From a virus: a stretch of 31,443 nt of DNA. The notes under the pieces are model-generated. The model saw only the letters and a list, made by a program, of their open reading frames with translations. It searched no databases and had not been told where the DNA came from. Shown piece by piece: positions 5,842 through 14,115 of the stretch (position 1 is its first letter; every line of letters starts with the position of its first letter). Location: positions 1-31,443 of the IMG/VR virus record IMGVR_UViG_3300020164_000232, one strand, 5' to 3'. The position numbers were made by a program, and so were the translations under genes.

Positions 5842-5861
5842 AACCGCTCTGCAAAGCGGTT
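5842..5861 (-). terminator. Stem-loop with a T-tract on the minus strand
   Basis: AACCGCT/AGCGGTT forms a perfect 7-bp stem with a 6-nt loop. On the plus strand the following bases are AATCC, so it is not a rightward terminator. Read leftward it is followed by TTTTTCTATTT, which fits a Rho-independent terminator. No leftward gene is visible just to its right, so its purpose may be to block antisense transcription toward the switch. Confidence 0.5.
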
Positions 5862-5893
5862 AATCCAAAACAAAACATAAGGAAGGATAGCAA

Positions 5894-5944
5894 ATGTCGG
5901 CTGCAGAGTCAACAAACGAATGGCGGGGTTATTATGCAGATTGA
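5894..5944 (+). CDS. 16-residue ORF coupled to rusA
   Basis: AAGGAAGG precedes ATG 5894, which opens a 16-codon frame (MSAAESTNEWRGYYAD) ending at TGA 5942-5944, 11 bp inside rusA. The rusA start itself has a weaker site (GGGG, 7 nt). Translation of this peptide may deliver ribosomes to rusA. The peptide itself may have no function. Confidence 0.4.
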   Translation: MSAAESTNEWRGYYAD

Positions 5945-6341
5945 ATTTTGGATACCAGGCAAACCGGTTGCGCAATCCCGCCCACGATTCGCCAGGCGCG
6001 GCGCTTTCGTGTCAACGTATGATGCGGCCCCAGCGAAAGATTACAAGTCATGGGTGAAGTCCTGCGCTATCGATTACATGAATACGTTCAATGTCAGCAT
6101 GTTTACACGCGATGTCCCGCTTGTAATGACTCTGACCGTCAACGTGGATCGTCCAAAAGCGAAGAAAAAAGCGCTGTTTCCCGTCTCAAAGCCCGATGCA
6201 GATAATTTCGCAAAGGGGATCATGGATGCACTCGAATCAATCCTTTACCAAGCAGATCAGCAGATAGTCCGGCTGGTCGTATCGAAACATTACTCTGACC
6301 GTCCGGGAGTGACGGTCTCAATCGGGGAGGCAAAATGCTGA
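5934..6341 (+). CDS. rusA: RusA family Holliday junction resolvase
   Basis: A 135-residue protein with the RusA family signature: KPDADN at residues 86-91, then K94, D98 in MDAL, and a DQQIV segment at 108-112. These Asp residues correspond to the metal-binding active site of the dimeric RusA endonuclease. The length is close to the usual 120 residues. RusA cuts four-way DNA junctions in recombination and resolves branched replication products before packaging. The N-terminus (IEFWIPGKPVAQSRPRF) also matches the family. It is the first recognisable gene of the replication module, and its end overlaps the next gene (ATGCTGA). Confidence 0.93.
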   Translation: MQIEFWIPGKPVAQSRPRFARRGAFVSTYDAAPAKDYKSWVKSCAIDYMNTFNVSMFTRDVPLVMTLTVNVDRPKAKKKALFPVSKPDADNFAKGIMDALESILYQADQQIVRLVVSKHYSDRPGVTVSIGEAKC

Positions 6342-6745
6342 AAGAACTTTTAACGCAGCGTTTCGAGCTGGAAACGCAAGCATCAATCATTCAGGGACAA
6401 ATCAACGCTATCAACATTGAAGTAGAGCATGTAATCGCCAGCCAGCTGCTTGAACTCAGGAGATTGCAGGGTAAAGAGTTCGGGACCATCAACCTGGTGT
6501 CAGACGGATACAAGATCACCGAAACCGTGCCTAAGAAAGTCGAATGGGACCAGGACAAGATGAATCAGTTGTTTGATGCTATTGCACAAGCAGGCGACGA
6601 CCCGCGTTCTTACATGAAGATAAAACTGGAAGTCTCCGAAAAGTCATACGCCGGATTTGTCCCCCAAGTGCAAGCCATGTTTGCCGACTGCCGGACGGTT
6701 AAACCTGGCCGGGCAACTCTTGCGTTTGAGGAGGTTCAACCATGA
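6335..6745 (+). CDS. Hypothetical phage protein in the recombination operon
   Basis: A 136-residue protein. The N-terminal 45 residues are helical and likely coiled coil (LETQASIIQGQINAINIEVE). The rest is a compact alpha/beta region ending in VKPGRATLAFEEVQ. It resembles conserved uncharacterised phage proteins encoded beside RecA-like ATPases and SSB-like proteins, but I cannot name the family with confidence. The start overlaps the rusA stop, and the stop overlaps the next start (ATGA), so it is co-translated with recombination genes. A role in DNA metabolism is inferred from this context. Confidence 0.7.
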   Translation: MLKELLTQRFELETQASIIQGQINAINIEVEHVIASQLLELRRLQGKEFGTINLVSDGYKITETVPKKVEWDQDKMNQLFDAIAQAGDDPRSYMKIKLEVSEKSYAGFVPQVQAMFADCRTVKPGRATLAFEEVQP

Positions 6746-6960
6746 ACGGTCTTGACAGCAGATATGACGACAGCAACGAGATTGCCGAGACCGTAAGAGC
6801 GATTGCAACACGCTGCAAGGCTGCGGACAAAACTGAACTGCAGAAAGTGGCATTGCACATCGAGAACCTTTTTATCGCGTATCTCGGTTTGCAGGGCCGC
6901 TACATGCGCAAGACCGGATGCCAGGTGGTAGTTGAAAACAAGGAGGCGTCAAATGCTTGA
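6742..6960 (+). CDS. Small helical hypothetical protein
   Basis: A 72-residue protein with GAGGAGG before the ATG and an ATGA overlap with the upstream gene. It is mainly helical (ETVRAIATRCKAADKTELQK, then VALHIENLFIAYLGL). There is no recognisable motif. The last 8 bp overlap the start of the ATPase gene. The context suggests a replication or recombination accessory protein. Confidence 0.65.
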   Translation: MNGLDSRYDDSNEIAETVRAIATRCKAADKTELQKVALHIENLFIAYLGLQGRYMRKTGCQVVVENKEASNA

Positions 6961-7750
6961 CCAGATCAAACCCGCAAACTCAATTTTCCCGCCCCAAAAA
7001 TTCTTGATTTATGGAGTTCCTGGAATTGGGAAAACGTCCTTTGCTGCCACCTTTGCCGCGCCGGTGCTGCTGCCGATCGAAGACGGCGCTTCAGCTGTCG
7101 ATATCCAGGCTTTCCCTATCGTTACCACATGGCAGCAGATTATTGACGCGATTCAGGCGCTGCATGGCGATCATCAGTTTAAAACACTGGTAATTGATTC
7201 TATGGACTGGCTGGAACCGATCATCTGGCGGGCGACCTGTGACCATTTCGGCAAGGAGTCAATAGAGTCGTTCGGTTACGGCAAGGGGTACATCGAGGTT
7301 GACCGCTGGTGGCGCCACCTGATGGCCGGGCTGGATTCGCTCCGCTTTTCAAAAGGGATGGATATAGTTCTGCTGGCACACAGTGAAATCAAAACTATAA
7401 CCCCGCCAGATACCGACAGTTACGACACCTATCAGCTGAAAATGCAGAAGCGGGCCTTCGCACTATGGGTGGAATGGGCTGAAACGGTCATGTTCCTTAA
7501 TTACAAGGTGATTATTAATAAGACCATTACCGGGATCAACCAGGAGCGGATCCGCGGGACAGGTACCGGGGACAGGATCATCTATACCGCTGAGCGTCCG
7601 TCTTATAAAGCAAAATCACGCTGGCCTCTGCCGGAAGAGATCATCATAGGTAAAGATAAGTCCTGGTCGGCATTCCACGAACACTTTTCCGCAGCAACCA
7701 ACGGTAAATACATCAACCCGGTACCACCCAAAAAGGAGAAAACAAAATGA
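6953..7750 (+). CDS. Phage RecA-fold ATPase (AAA_24, Sak4-like)
   Basis: A 265-residue protein from ATG 6953, with AAGGAGG upstream. Walker A is GVPGIGKTS (residues 21-29) and Walker B is TLVIDSMD (about 78-85, with D82). LLAHSEIK after these corresponds to the sensor region. This is the layout of phage nucleotide-binding proteins of the AAA_24 family, which includes the Sak4 recombinases, short RecA-like proteins that aid single-strand annealing together with an SSB. An SSB-like gene follows directly with an ATGA overlap, as usual for Sak4 modules. The enzyme probably binds ATP and ssDNA during phage recombination or replication. The general class is secure; Sak4 itself is inferred. Confidence 0.85.
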   Translation: MLDQIKPANSIFPPQKFLIYGVPGIGKTSFAATFAAPVLLPIEDGASAVDIQAFPIVTTWQQIIDAIQALHGDHQFKTLVIDSMDWLEPIIWRATCDHFGKESIESFGYGKGYIEVDRWWRHLMAGLDSLRFSKGMDIVLLAHSEIKTITPPDTDSYDTYQLKMQKRAFALWVEWAETVMFLNYKVIINKTITGINQERIRGTGTGDRIIYTAERPSYKAKSRWPLPEEIIIGKDKSWSAFHEHFSAATNGKYINPVPPKKEKTK

Positions 7751-8418
7751 TTGATCTGAATTCTGCAGAAATTCAAAGCGAAGGAACAGGCTCTGCCATC
7801 CCGGAAGATTCCATCGTCGCTTTCAAAATGACTATCCGACCGCCCAAAACAGGCAAAGAGGGGGCACAGCACCCGTTGTTCTGCCGCTCTGCCAAAGGCA
7901 ACGAGTACATTGATGTCGAGTTTGAGGCACAAGGCACGTTTGCCGGCAGGAAAATTTGGAATAACTATACTCTGGCCGGCAGTGATGCTGCGGCTAAGAT
8001 CAGCATGCGCGTGCTGAGGGCAATCGTCGAATCAGCCCGAGGTATCGCCCCTTCCGACGCTTCGCCCCAAGCTACAGCTGGCCGTCAGCTGGCGGATTTC
8101 TCCGATTTCAACGGTATGGTGTTTCTGGCCAAGGTCAAGTGTGTGGTTGAGCAGTCTCAGAAGGATGGCCAGTGGTATGTAAACAACGACATCAAGCGAA
8201 TCATTACACCTGATGATGATGAGTATAACAAGGGCGAGTTTATCAGTGACAAGCCCCTGCCACCTGTCCCGGTTGCTGGGGCGAGTGCTGCGCCAAAAGC
8301 GTCTGCTGCTGCAGCTCCTGCATGGGGCACACCTCCTGCGGCTGCGGCAACTGTAGCGGCCACATCGGCCATGACGCACAATCCTGCCACGGCTATTCCT
8401 GCCTGGGCGACGAGGTAG
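7747..8418 (+). CDS. SSB-like protein (DUF669-like) with an Ala/Pro-rich tail
   Basis: A 223-residue protein. The first about 150 residues resemble the OB-fold phage proteins of the DUF669 type: a polar start, then NEYIDVEFEAQGTFAGRKIWNNYTLAG, then FNGMVFLAKVKCVVEQSQKDGQW. These proteins usually partner Sak4-like ATPases and bind ssDNA. From about residue 172 the chain is Pro/Ala-rich low-complexity sequence ending in AIPAWATR, without the acidic tip typical of bacterial SSB. The low-complexity tail could be a partner-binding linker. The start overlaps the ATPase stop. Function is inferred from fold pattern and context. Confidence 0.72.
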   Translation: MIDLNSAEIQSEGTGSAIPEDSIVAFKMTIRPPKTGKEGAQHPLFCRSAKGNEYIDVEFEAQGTFAGRKIWNNYTLAGSDAAAKISMRVLRAIVESARGIAPSDASPQATAGRQLADFSDFNGMVFLAKVKCVVEQSQKDGQWYVNNDIKRIITPDDDEYNKGEFISDKPLPPVPVAGASAAPKASAAAAPAWGTPPAAAATVAATSAMTHNPATAIPAWATR

Positions 8419-8421
8419 ATC

Positions 8422-9108
8422 ATGTCAAAACATACCCTATGGAAAAATCTATCATGCGACCTGACAACGGAAGAGATAGCAACCTACAGCCAGGAGCTGG
8501 CAAGTATCACCTCAGAACAGTCAGAGATCGAGGCCGAGAAAAAAGAAGTAATGTCGAACTTTGCCGCCAAACTTAACAAATGCATTGCCGACGGCAGAGT
8601 ATTGGCAAGAAAAATCATCACCAAAAAAGAGGACCGCAATATCGAGTGCGATCTGGATTTTGATTATGGCAATGGCATGGTTTACACCGTGCGGACTGAT
8701 ACCTGCGTTACCATTAGCCAGCGTAAACTGTCTGACGAGGAGCGGCAGGAATGGCTTGATTCCGATGCAGAGGAAGGCCGGAAACAGGAAGCAGAGGATA
8801 GTCAGCAACCTGAGCCTGAGATATCATTGGGGGAGAGTCTGCAGACAGAGCATAAACCGGAGGTCGATGTTTGCGGAAATACCAAGTGCTATTATCACGA
8901 CGCGACCGAGGGGAACGGCTGCAAGCAGTATGAAGAGGTTTGGGGGTGTAAGCAGGCTTATCAGGAGGTAGATGACGAAGCCCTTGATTCCAGGTGCTTC
9001 AACAAGTCATGCCCGTCAAATGACCAGAATTCCGGTTTCGGATGCAGTGTCATACCTGAAGGGCAACTGGTTTCTGATTGTAATTCATATAAAGGTTCAA
9101 CACCATGA
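8422..9108 (+). CDS. Phage early protein with two C-terminal Cys modules
   Basis: A 228-residue protein with GAGGT before the ATG. The N-terminal half is a charged helical region (residues about 20-65) followed by a small beta segment (RNIECDLDFDYGNGMVYTVR, then TDTCVTISQRKLSDEERQEW), a known conserved phage arrangement of unknown function. After an acidic linker come two similar Cys units: CGNTKCYYHDATEGNGC...GC and CFNKSCPSNDQNSGFGC...DC, both C-x4-C-x10-C then a further Cys. They are most likely two small metal-binding modules made by duplication. The gene lies between the SSB-like and helicase genes and overlaps the latter. Confidence 0.7.
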   Translation: MSKHTLWKNLSCDLTTEEIATYSQELASITSEQSEIEAEKKEVMSNFAAKLNKCIADGRVLARKIITKKEDRNIECDLDFDYGNGMVYTVRTDTCVTISQRKLSDEERQEWLDSDAEEGRKQEAEDSQQPEPEISLGESLQTEHKPEVDVCGNTKCYYHDATEGNGCKQYEEVWGCKQAYQEVDDEALDSRCFNKSCPSNDQNSGFGCSVIPEGQLVSDCNSYKGSTP

Positions 9109-10793
9109 TCCTCCGCACTTATCAACGCCGAGTAATCGACAAGGCGAAAAAAGCCCTTAAGCAAAAGGGCAATACGATGGTGCAGGCCGCGACCGGAGCA
9201 GGCAAGACCATCATGCTGGCAATGCTGGCGCGGGAGGTGAAGGGCAAAACCCTGATCCTCCAGCATCGCCAAGAACTGGTGCAGCAAAATGCAGCAAAGT
9301 TCCAAAGGATTAATCCAGAATGGTCACTGTCTTTTTTCACGTCAGATCAGAAATCCTTCGGCGGGCAAGCCACATTCAGCATGCAGCAGACACTTTGCCG
9401 TAATCTGGACCACCTGCCGAAGTTTGATCATGTAATCGTTGATGAAGTGCACCATATCATAGCCCCTACCTATAGCAGAATCATTGACGCTTGCCGGGAG
9501 CGTAACCCCGGTATGCTTCTTTCCGGCTTCACGGCCACTCCGGAAAGAGGCGACAAGAAGAGTCTCCGCGCTTATTTCGATAATGTGGCGGGACAGGTGA
9601 CCATCAGGGAACTGGTGTCTCTTGGTTTTCTGGTCCCTCCCCGTGCCTTCGTGGTGAACGTCGGCACACAGGAGAGGCTGGGTCAGATCAAGAGTCTATC
9701 AGCCTTTGGTGATCAGACGGAAGTTGCAAAGGTGATGGATACGCCCGTTATTAATGTCGAAGTGGTTCGCCACTGGCGTGATAAAGCTGGCGATAGAAAG
9801 ACAATCGTTTTCTGTGCGACGGTTCAGCATGCCTTGAGTGTAGCTGATACCTTTAAGTCTGACGGGGTGACTGTCGGAGTCGTAACCGGAGACATGGCCG
9901 ACGGTGAGCGAAAGGCCGTGCTGATTAAATTCGATCGTGGCAACACGCAGGTGTTAGTGAACGTGGCGGTTTTAACAGAGGGGTACGACAGCCAACCGGT
10001 GAGCTGTATAGTCCTTCTGCGGCAATGCAGCGAAAAGGGGCCGATGATCCAGATGGCCGGACGCGGTCTGAGGACAGTGGACCCCGAGCTGTATCCGAAC
10101 GTGACGAAGAAGGATTGTATCATTCTGGATTTCGGCACGTCGCTCTTGACTCACGGCAATCTTGATCAGGCCGACGGGCTTCATCAGGATATGGAAGCGG
10201 GTGAAGGTGAAGCGAAAGTAAAGATTTGCCCTGAAGATGGTGAAGACAAGTTTGGTCTTACCGGGTGTGGCGCCGAGATCCCGGCCAATTCTCGCACATG
10301 CCCGCTGTGCGGATACTCTTTCGCGAAAGAGGATACCGACCAGGAACAACTGACAGAAGTAAACCTGACTGAGATGGATATTTTGAACGCCAGCCCGTTC
10401 AGGTGGGAAGATTTGTTCGGTACGGATACGTGTCTGATGGCGTGCGGGTTTTCAGCATGGGGAGGCGTTTTCTCGCCTGACAGGGGAGAGACCTGGATCG
10501 CTCTAGGCAAGCGACAGGATGAGAAGCGAGTCCACGTGCTGGCCCGTACTGCCAGACTGCCGGCAATGTCTGCAGCAGATGATTTTCTCCGTAATTATGA
10601 AACGGCGAAGAGTGCGACAAAGGGTAAGCAGTGGCTGAATGACCCGGCCACAGAGAAACAGATGGATGTGTTGAATAAATTTGGATACCAGACCGGTAAC
10701 GGACTCTTTGGGTTTACCAAGTACAGAGCCGCATGCCATGCAAATTTTCAGTTTAACAAGTACGCGATTGAACGTGCTTTGGGGGTGGCGTGA
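9105..10793 (+). CDS. SF2 DEAD/DEAH-box helicase with zinc-binding insert
   Basis: A 562-residue protein. SF2 motifs are clear and in order: Q-like R-T-Y-Q-R-R at 4-9, motif I ATGAGKT (29-35), motif II DEVHH (113-117), motif III TAT (143-145), motif V region LTEGYD, and motif VI QMAGRGLR (316-323). A Cys4 cluster (residues about 375-401, including CGAEIPANSRTCPLCG) follows the helicase core. Such phage helicases (RadD/UvsW-like layout) unwind or remodel branched DNA during replication and recombination. The remaining 150 residues contain a domain often found behind phage SF2 helicases, ending with a helical segment that recalls a replication accessory module. The start overlaps the upstream gene (ATGA). 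Confidence 0.92.
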   Translation: MILRTYQRRVIDKAKKALKQKGNTMVQAATGAGKTIMLAMLAREVKGKTLILQHRQELVQQNAAKFQRINPEWSLSFFTSDQKSFGGQATFSMQQTLCRNLDHLPKFDHVIVDEVHHIIAPTYSRIIDACRERNPGMLLSGFTATPERGDKKSLRAYFDNVAGQVTIRELVSLGFLVPPRAFVVNVGTQERLGQIKSLSAFGDQTEVAKVMDTPVINVEVVRHWRDKAGDRKTIVFCATVQHALSVADTFKSDGVTVGVVTGDMADGERKAVLIKFDRGNTQVLVNVAVLTEGYDSQPVSCIVLLRQCSEKGPMIQMAGRGLRTVDPELYPNVTKKDCIILDFGTSLLTHGNLDQADGLHQDMEAGEGEAKVKICPEDGEDKFGLTGCGAEIPANSRTCPLCGYSFAKEDTDQEQLTEVNLTEMDILNASPFRWEDLFGTDTCLMACGFSAWGGVFSPDRGETWIALGKRQDEKRVHVLARTARLPAMSAADDFLRNYETAKSATKGKQWLNDPATEKQMDVLNKFGYQTGNGLFGFTKYRAACHANFQFNKYAIERALGVA

Positions 10794-11050
10794 TGGCAAG
10801 AGAAACCGGAAGCAGAAGAACCCCAGATAGAGTGATAGAGTTGCTAAAATCAGAAGTTAAAAAAACAAGTCAAGCGGCTACGGCGCGTGCAACTGGATTG
10901 ACATTGCGTGGTGTACAAAATTACCTCAAGGGCATCGGTGATCCAACGCAAGCCACGCTTGAAAAACTGGCTGAATACTTCGGGGTGTCGGTGGCCTGGT
11001 TGCGTGGGGATGTTCCATGCTTATGTCCTCATTGCGGTGGTAAGCTATGA
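10793..11050 (+). CDS. XRE/Cro-CI family HTH regulator
   Basis: An 85-residue protein. Residues about 15-70 form an HTH_3 domain: SQAATARATGLTLRGVQNYLK is the HTH and DPTQATLEKLAEYFGVSVAWL the typical closing part. The end carries CLCPHCGGKL, an extra three-Cys tail. I used ATG 10793, which shares a base with the helicase stop (TGATGG), rather than the GTG one codon earlier. Embedded within a replication operon with no promoter of its own, it is more likely a Cro-like or regulatory-accessory protein than the main repressor. Confidence 0.8.
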   Translation: MARETGSRRTPDRVIELLKSEVKKTSQAATARATGLTLRGVQNYLKGIGDPTQATLEKLAEYFGVSVAWLRGDVPCLCPHCGGKL

Positions 11051-11397
11051 TCAACCTGGCGACTTTGTCCGGACATATTAACAGTGCCGGCCTGATGTAC
11101 AAGTCCTTTTTCGATTGTACCCGCTCGGAAATAGAGCTGATTTGCAACGCCGTTCTTTCATCTTTTGATAATGATGTCGTCCCTCCTGACGGATGGGAGA
11201 AACCTTACCTCGATGATAATTGCGATCTTCACATTACCTTTAAAAGTCACCCTAAATACCACTGGTGGACAACTGGGGGGCAAAGCATTCTTGAAACTCT
11301 GGTGGAACTGGATGCCTCATGGTCGGTAGCGAAGAAGTATCTGGATAACAAGTATATGACTGAAGCTGATTATTTGAATAGGTTGATACCGTTTTAG
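11047..11397 (+). CDS. Hypothetical phage protein
   Basis: A 116-residue acidic protein with an ATGA overlap to the XRE gene. It contains two similar hydrophobic segments and a WW pair (KYHWWTTGGQSILETLVELD), but no motif I recognise. It ends 8 bp before the nuclease gene, separated by GGGGGAG, which is the nuclease ribosome binding site. The tight fit within the operon supports it as a real gene. Confidence 0.65.
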   Translation: MINLATLSGHINSAGLMYKSFFDCTRSEIELICNAVLSSFDNDVVPPDGWEKPYLDDNCDLHITFKSHPKYHWWTTGGQSILETLVELDASWSVAKKYLDNKYMTEADYLNRLIPF

Positions 11398-11405
11398 GGG
11401 GAGCG

Positions 11406-12125
11406 ATGCTTGACTTTAACTCGCGGTCTGCACTGACAGACCGGCTGAATTATCTGATTGACAATGCAATTTCAGCTACCGCTGCCGAGTCTCAATCACG
11501 TAATTATCTGGGTGCATCTGTGATCGGTCACGTATGTGAGCGGCATGTCCAATTCCATTATATGGCGGCCATGGGCGAAGTGACCAGACCGATGCCAGCC
11601 CCTCGAATCCTGCGTATATTCGACCGTGGCAATATGTATGAAGAGCGCGTCAGGCAGTGGCTGAAGCAGGCCGGGTTCCTGTTTGGACGCACCAGTAAGG
11701 GCAAGAGTTTTTCCGACTTTGACGGACAGTTCTCCGGCCACGTTGACGGCGTCATAACAGGGTGGAAACAGCAGGGCGTCGTCTGTCCGGTCGAGCTGCC
11801 GGCACTATGGGAAAACAAATGTCTGGGTTCCAAGGGTTGGAAAAAACTGGAAGATGACAAATTGAAGAAATATTCTTCAACATACTTCGCGCAGGTACAG
11901 ATTTATATGTATTACCTCGGTCTGGAACGATGCCTGTTCACAGCGATCAATGCCGACACAATGGATATTTATCACGAACTGGTACCATATGACGTGTTTG
12001 AATGTGAGTTGTACCGTGCCAGGGTACAGGCGATCATGACAGGACAGGCTATGCAGAAGATCAGCAATGATCCTTCATATTATATCTGCAAGATGTGTGA
12101 TTTCATAGGTGCCTGCCATGCTTGA
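11406..12125 (+). CDS. Cas4-like PD-(D/E)XK exonuclease with probable Fe-S cluster
   Basis: A 239-residue protein with GGGGGAG before the ATG. The PD-(D/E)XK core is visible: GHVDG with D114, WENKC with E136 and K138, and the downstream QVQIYMYY with Q163 (the Q-x-x-x-Y motif of the RecB/Cas4 clade). Four cysteines, C44 near the N-terminus and C228, C231 and C237 at the C-terminus, are arranged exactly as in Cas4/AddB-type nucleases that hold a 4Fe-4S cluster. The likely activity is ssDNA or end-directed exonuclease action supplying recombination substrates. There is no CRISPR array, so a phage replication-recombination role is more likely. It overlaps the primase-helicase by 8 bp. Confidence 0.88.
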   Translation: MLDFNSRSALTDRLNYLIDNAISATAAESQSRNYLGASVIGHVCERHVQFHYMAAMGEVTRPMPAPRILRIFDRGNMYEERVRQWLKQAGFLFGRTSKGKSFSDFDGQFSGHVDGVITGWKQQGVVCPVELPALWENKCLGSKGWKKLEDDKLKKYSSTYFAQVQIYMYYLGLERCLFTAINADTMDIYHELVPYDVFECELYRARVQAIMTGQAMQKISNDPSYYICKMCDFIGACHA

Positions 12126-14115
12126 TTTTAACCAGTGGGGTGCTCCTCTTGATGAAAAACCGATAGACTTCCCTTCTATAAAAGCAATCTGCAATGCAAA
12201 TATCGAATTGATACTGCACCGATGGATGCCTGGCGGAAAGATCATCAGCGGAGAATATCTCTGCGGGACAATCCAGGGCGGGGCTGGTCAGTCATGCAGC
12301 ACCAACATATCAACCGGTGTCGGTTCCGATTTTGCCAGCGGGGAATCCTGGGGAGATATGATTGATCTGGTGGCACAGATTGAACAAGTATCTAATTCTG
12401 ACGCCGCAAGGATGTTATCTGATTTTCTCTGTATTACTCATGACACGCCTGTCCCGTCAGTATGTCCTGTTATATCCCCGGAATTGAAATATGAAGCTGG
12501 CAGACTGGCAGCTCTGGAATTGTGGCATTCAGGTGAAATATGCCCGCCTACGCACCCGTATTTGAGGAAAAAAGATGTAACTGCTGACTTAGGTATAAGA
12601 GTTCATCCGGAAACAGGGAATATTCTTATTCCTCTCCGGGACGAAAACGACGAGTTATGGAGTCTGCAAAGGATCAGTCCGGACGGTTCAGAAAAGAAAA
12701 TCACGTTCAATGGCAAGCTGACCGGTAATTTCTACGTTATCGGCGGTGAACGTGACACTGTGTTTATTTGCGAGGGGTATGCCACGGCAATGACTGTCGC
12801 GATAGCAACCGGTAAAACGTCAGTGATGGCGGTCAGCGCCGGCAACCTTGCCGCAGTGGGTGCTAAGATCAGCAAGATGTATCCTGCAGCTCGGCTGGTC
12901 TTTGCTGCTGATAATGACCAGGACAAAGAACTTAACCCAGGGGTTAAGGCTGCCAATGCTGCTGTTGCACATGTGGGCAGAGGTACGGTTATCGCTCCAC
13001 CGTTTCCAGCGGGGCAAAAAGGCGATTGGAACGACTATGCTCTGATTCATGGTGCTAAAGCAGTTAAGTCGCTGTTAGTGACGAAGGTCAAGCAGTTGTT
13101 TGTAGATGTGAACGATATGCAGAATTTAGAACCGGAATTTCTTATTGATGGAGTTATGGAAACTCCATGCACAGCTATGGTGTTCGGAGGATCCGGCACC
13201 GGTAAAAGTTTTTTTGTGATCGACATGGCTTTGCATGTTGCGTCCGGACAAAAATGGCTGAATAAAACCACACAGTCTGGGCCTGTTTTTTACATTTGCG
13301 GCGAAGGTCGTCACGGTATACCACGCAGGAAAAAGGCATGGGAAAAGCATCATGGATACCAGGTACCGTCAGGCAGGTTTATGGTGTCTCAATTGAGAAT
13401 GAGTTTTGAGCCGGAAGAAATGATGGAGATGGTTCACTGTATTGATAGTTGGGCTGATAATGTCGGAAAGCCTAAAATGATTATCATAGATACTATGGCT
13501 CGGGCGTTACCAGGTAATGCTGATGAGAACAGTGCCAAGGATACAAATCTTTTTTTTAACGAATGCGATCGCTTGCAGTCTCTTTACAATTGTGCGGTTG
13601 TAGTGGTTCACCACTCTGGGCATGGTGATTCAAAACGTGCTCGTGGATCGTCGGCTATCAAGGGTGTACTTGATGTGGAAATCATGTTGAATGGTGGCAT
13701 GATTGAGTGGACAAAAACCAAGGATATGGAACCGCATGCGCCAATCAGGTTCAGTCTTGATAAAGTATCGTATGGGGAAGGCAAGCGGGAAAACAGCTGC
13801 GTGGTGATGTACGATCTGAGCGTTGTAAAAGAGAAGAGGGAGACGGCCTCACAGAGTGCTGCCAAATCTTCACTTATTGAAGCTATCAGAAACGACAAAA
13901 TCAGTACTGACAGATGCACGTTTAATACCTGGAGAGACGCTTTTTATAGCAGATATCCGGGTATTTCAGAGCGCGGCCAACGCAAAGCGTTCAAAATTGT
14001 GCTCAACAGCATGTTCGACGATGGATCAGTGGTTAAAGACTGTGACTTCATAGTGATCAGTTCCGCAACGCTAAAAGAGCATATAACTAACGCATTGATG
14101 TTTAACAAGTTTTGA
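12118..14115 (+). CDS. Primase-helicase (Toprim plus RepA/AAA_25-like)
   Basis: A 665-residue protein from ATG 12118. The N-terminus (about residues 30-110) looks like a diverged zinc-binding or primase-associated domain. Toprim follows: FICEGYATA with E219 and AADND with D265 and D267. The C-terminal half is a RepA-like hexameric helicase: Walker A GGSGTGKS (357-364), Walker B MIIIDTMA (D458), and AVVVVHHSGH with ARGSSAIKG. Toprim plus RepA in one chain is standard for phages making their own primers and unwinding the fork. No DNA polymerase is present in the window, so the host enzyme is probably recruited. A dense cluster of palindromes follows its stop codon. Confidence 0.92.
   Translation: MLDFNQWGAPLDEKPIDFPSIKAICNANIELILHRWMPGGKIISGEYLCGTIQGGAGQSCSTNISTGVGSDFASGESWGDMIDLVAQIEQVSNSDAARMLSDFLCITHDTPVPSVCPVISPELKYEAGRLAALELWHSGEICPPTHPYLRKKDVTADLGIRVHPETGNILIPLRDENDELWSLQRISPDGSEKKITFNGKLTGNFYVIGGERDTVFICEGYATAMTVAIATGKTSVMAVSAGNLAAVGAKISKMYPAARLVFAADNDQDKELNPGVKAANAAVAHVGRGTVIAPPFPAGQKGDWNDYALIHGAKAVKSLLVTKVKQLFVDVNDMQNLEPEFLIDGVMETPCTAMVFGGSGTGKSFFVIDMALHVASGQKWLNKTTQSGPVFYICGEGRHGIPRRKKAWEKHHGYQVPSGRFMVSQLRMSFEPEEMMEMVHCIDSWADNVGKPKMIIIDTMARALPGNADENSAKDTNLFFNECDRLQSLYNCAVVVVHHSGHGDSKRARGSSAIKGVLDVEIMLNGGMIEWTKTKDMEPHAPIRFSLDKVSYGEGKRENSCVVMYDLSVVKEKRETASQSAAKSSLIEAIRNDKISTDRCTFNTWRDAFYSRYPGISERGQRKAFKIVLNSMFDDGSVVKDCDFIVISSATLKEHITNALMFNKF

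Noticed and set aside
5842-5861. Rightward terminator after the small coiled-coil gene
   Set aside because: No T-tract follows on the plus strand, and the replication operon continues directly.
11406-12125. A CRISPR adaptation Cas4
   Set aside because: The motifs are Cas4-like, but no cas1, cas2 or array is present, and the gene is embedded in phage replication genes.
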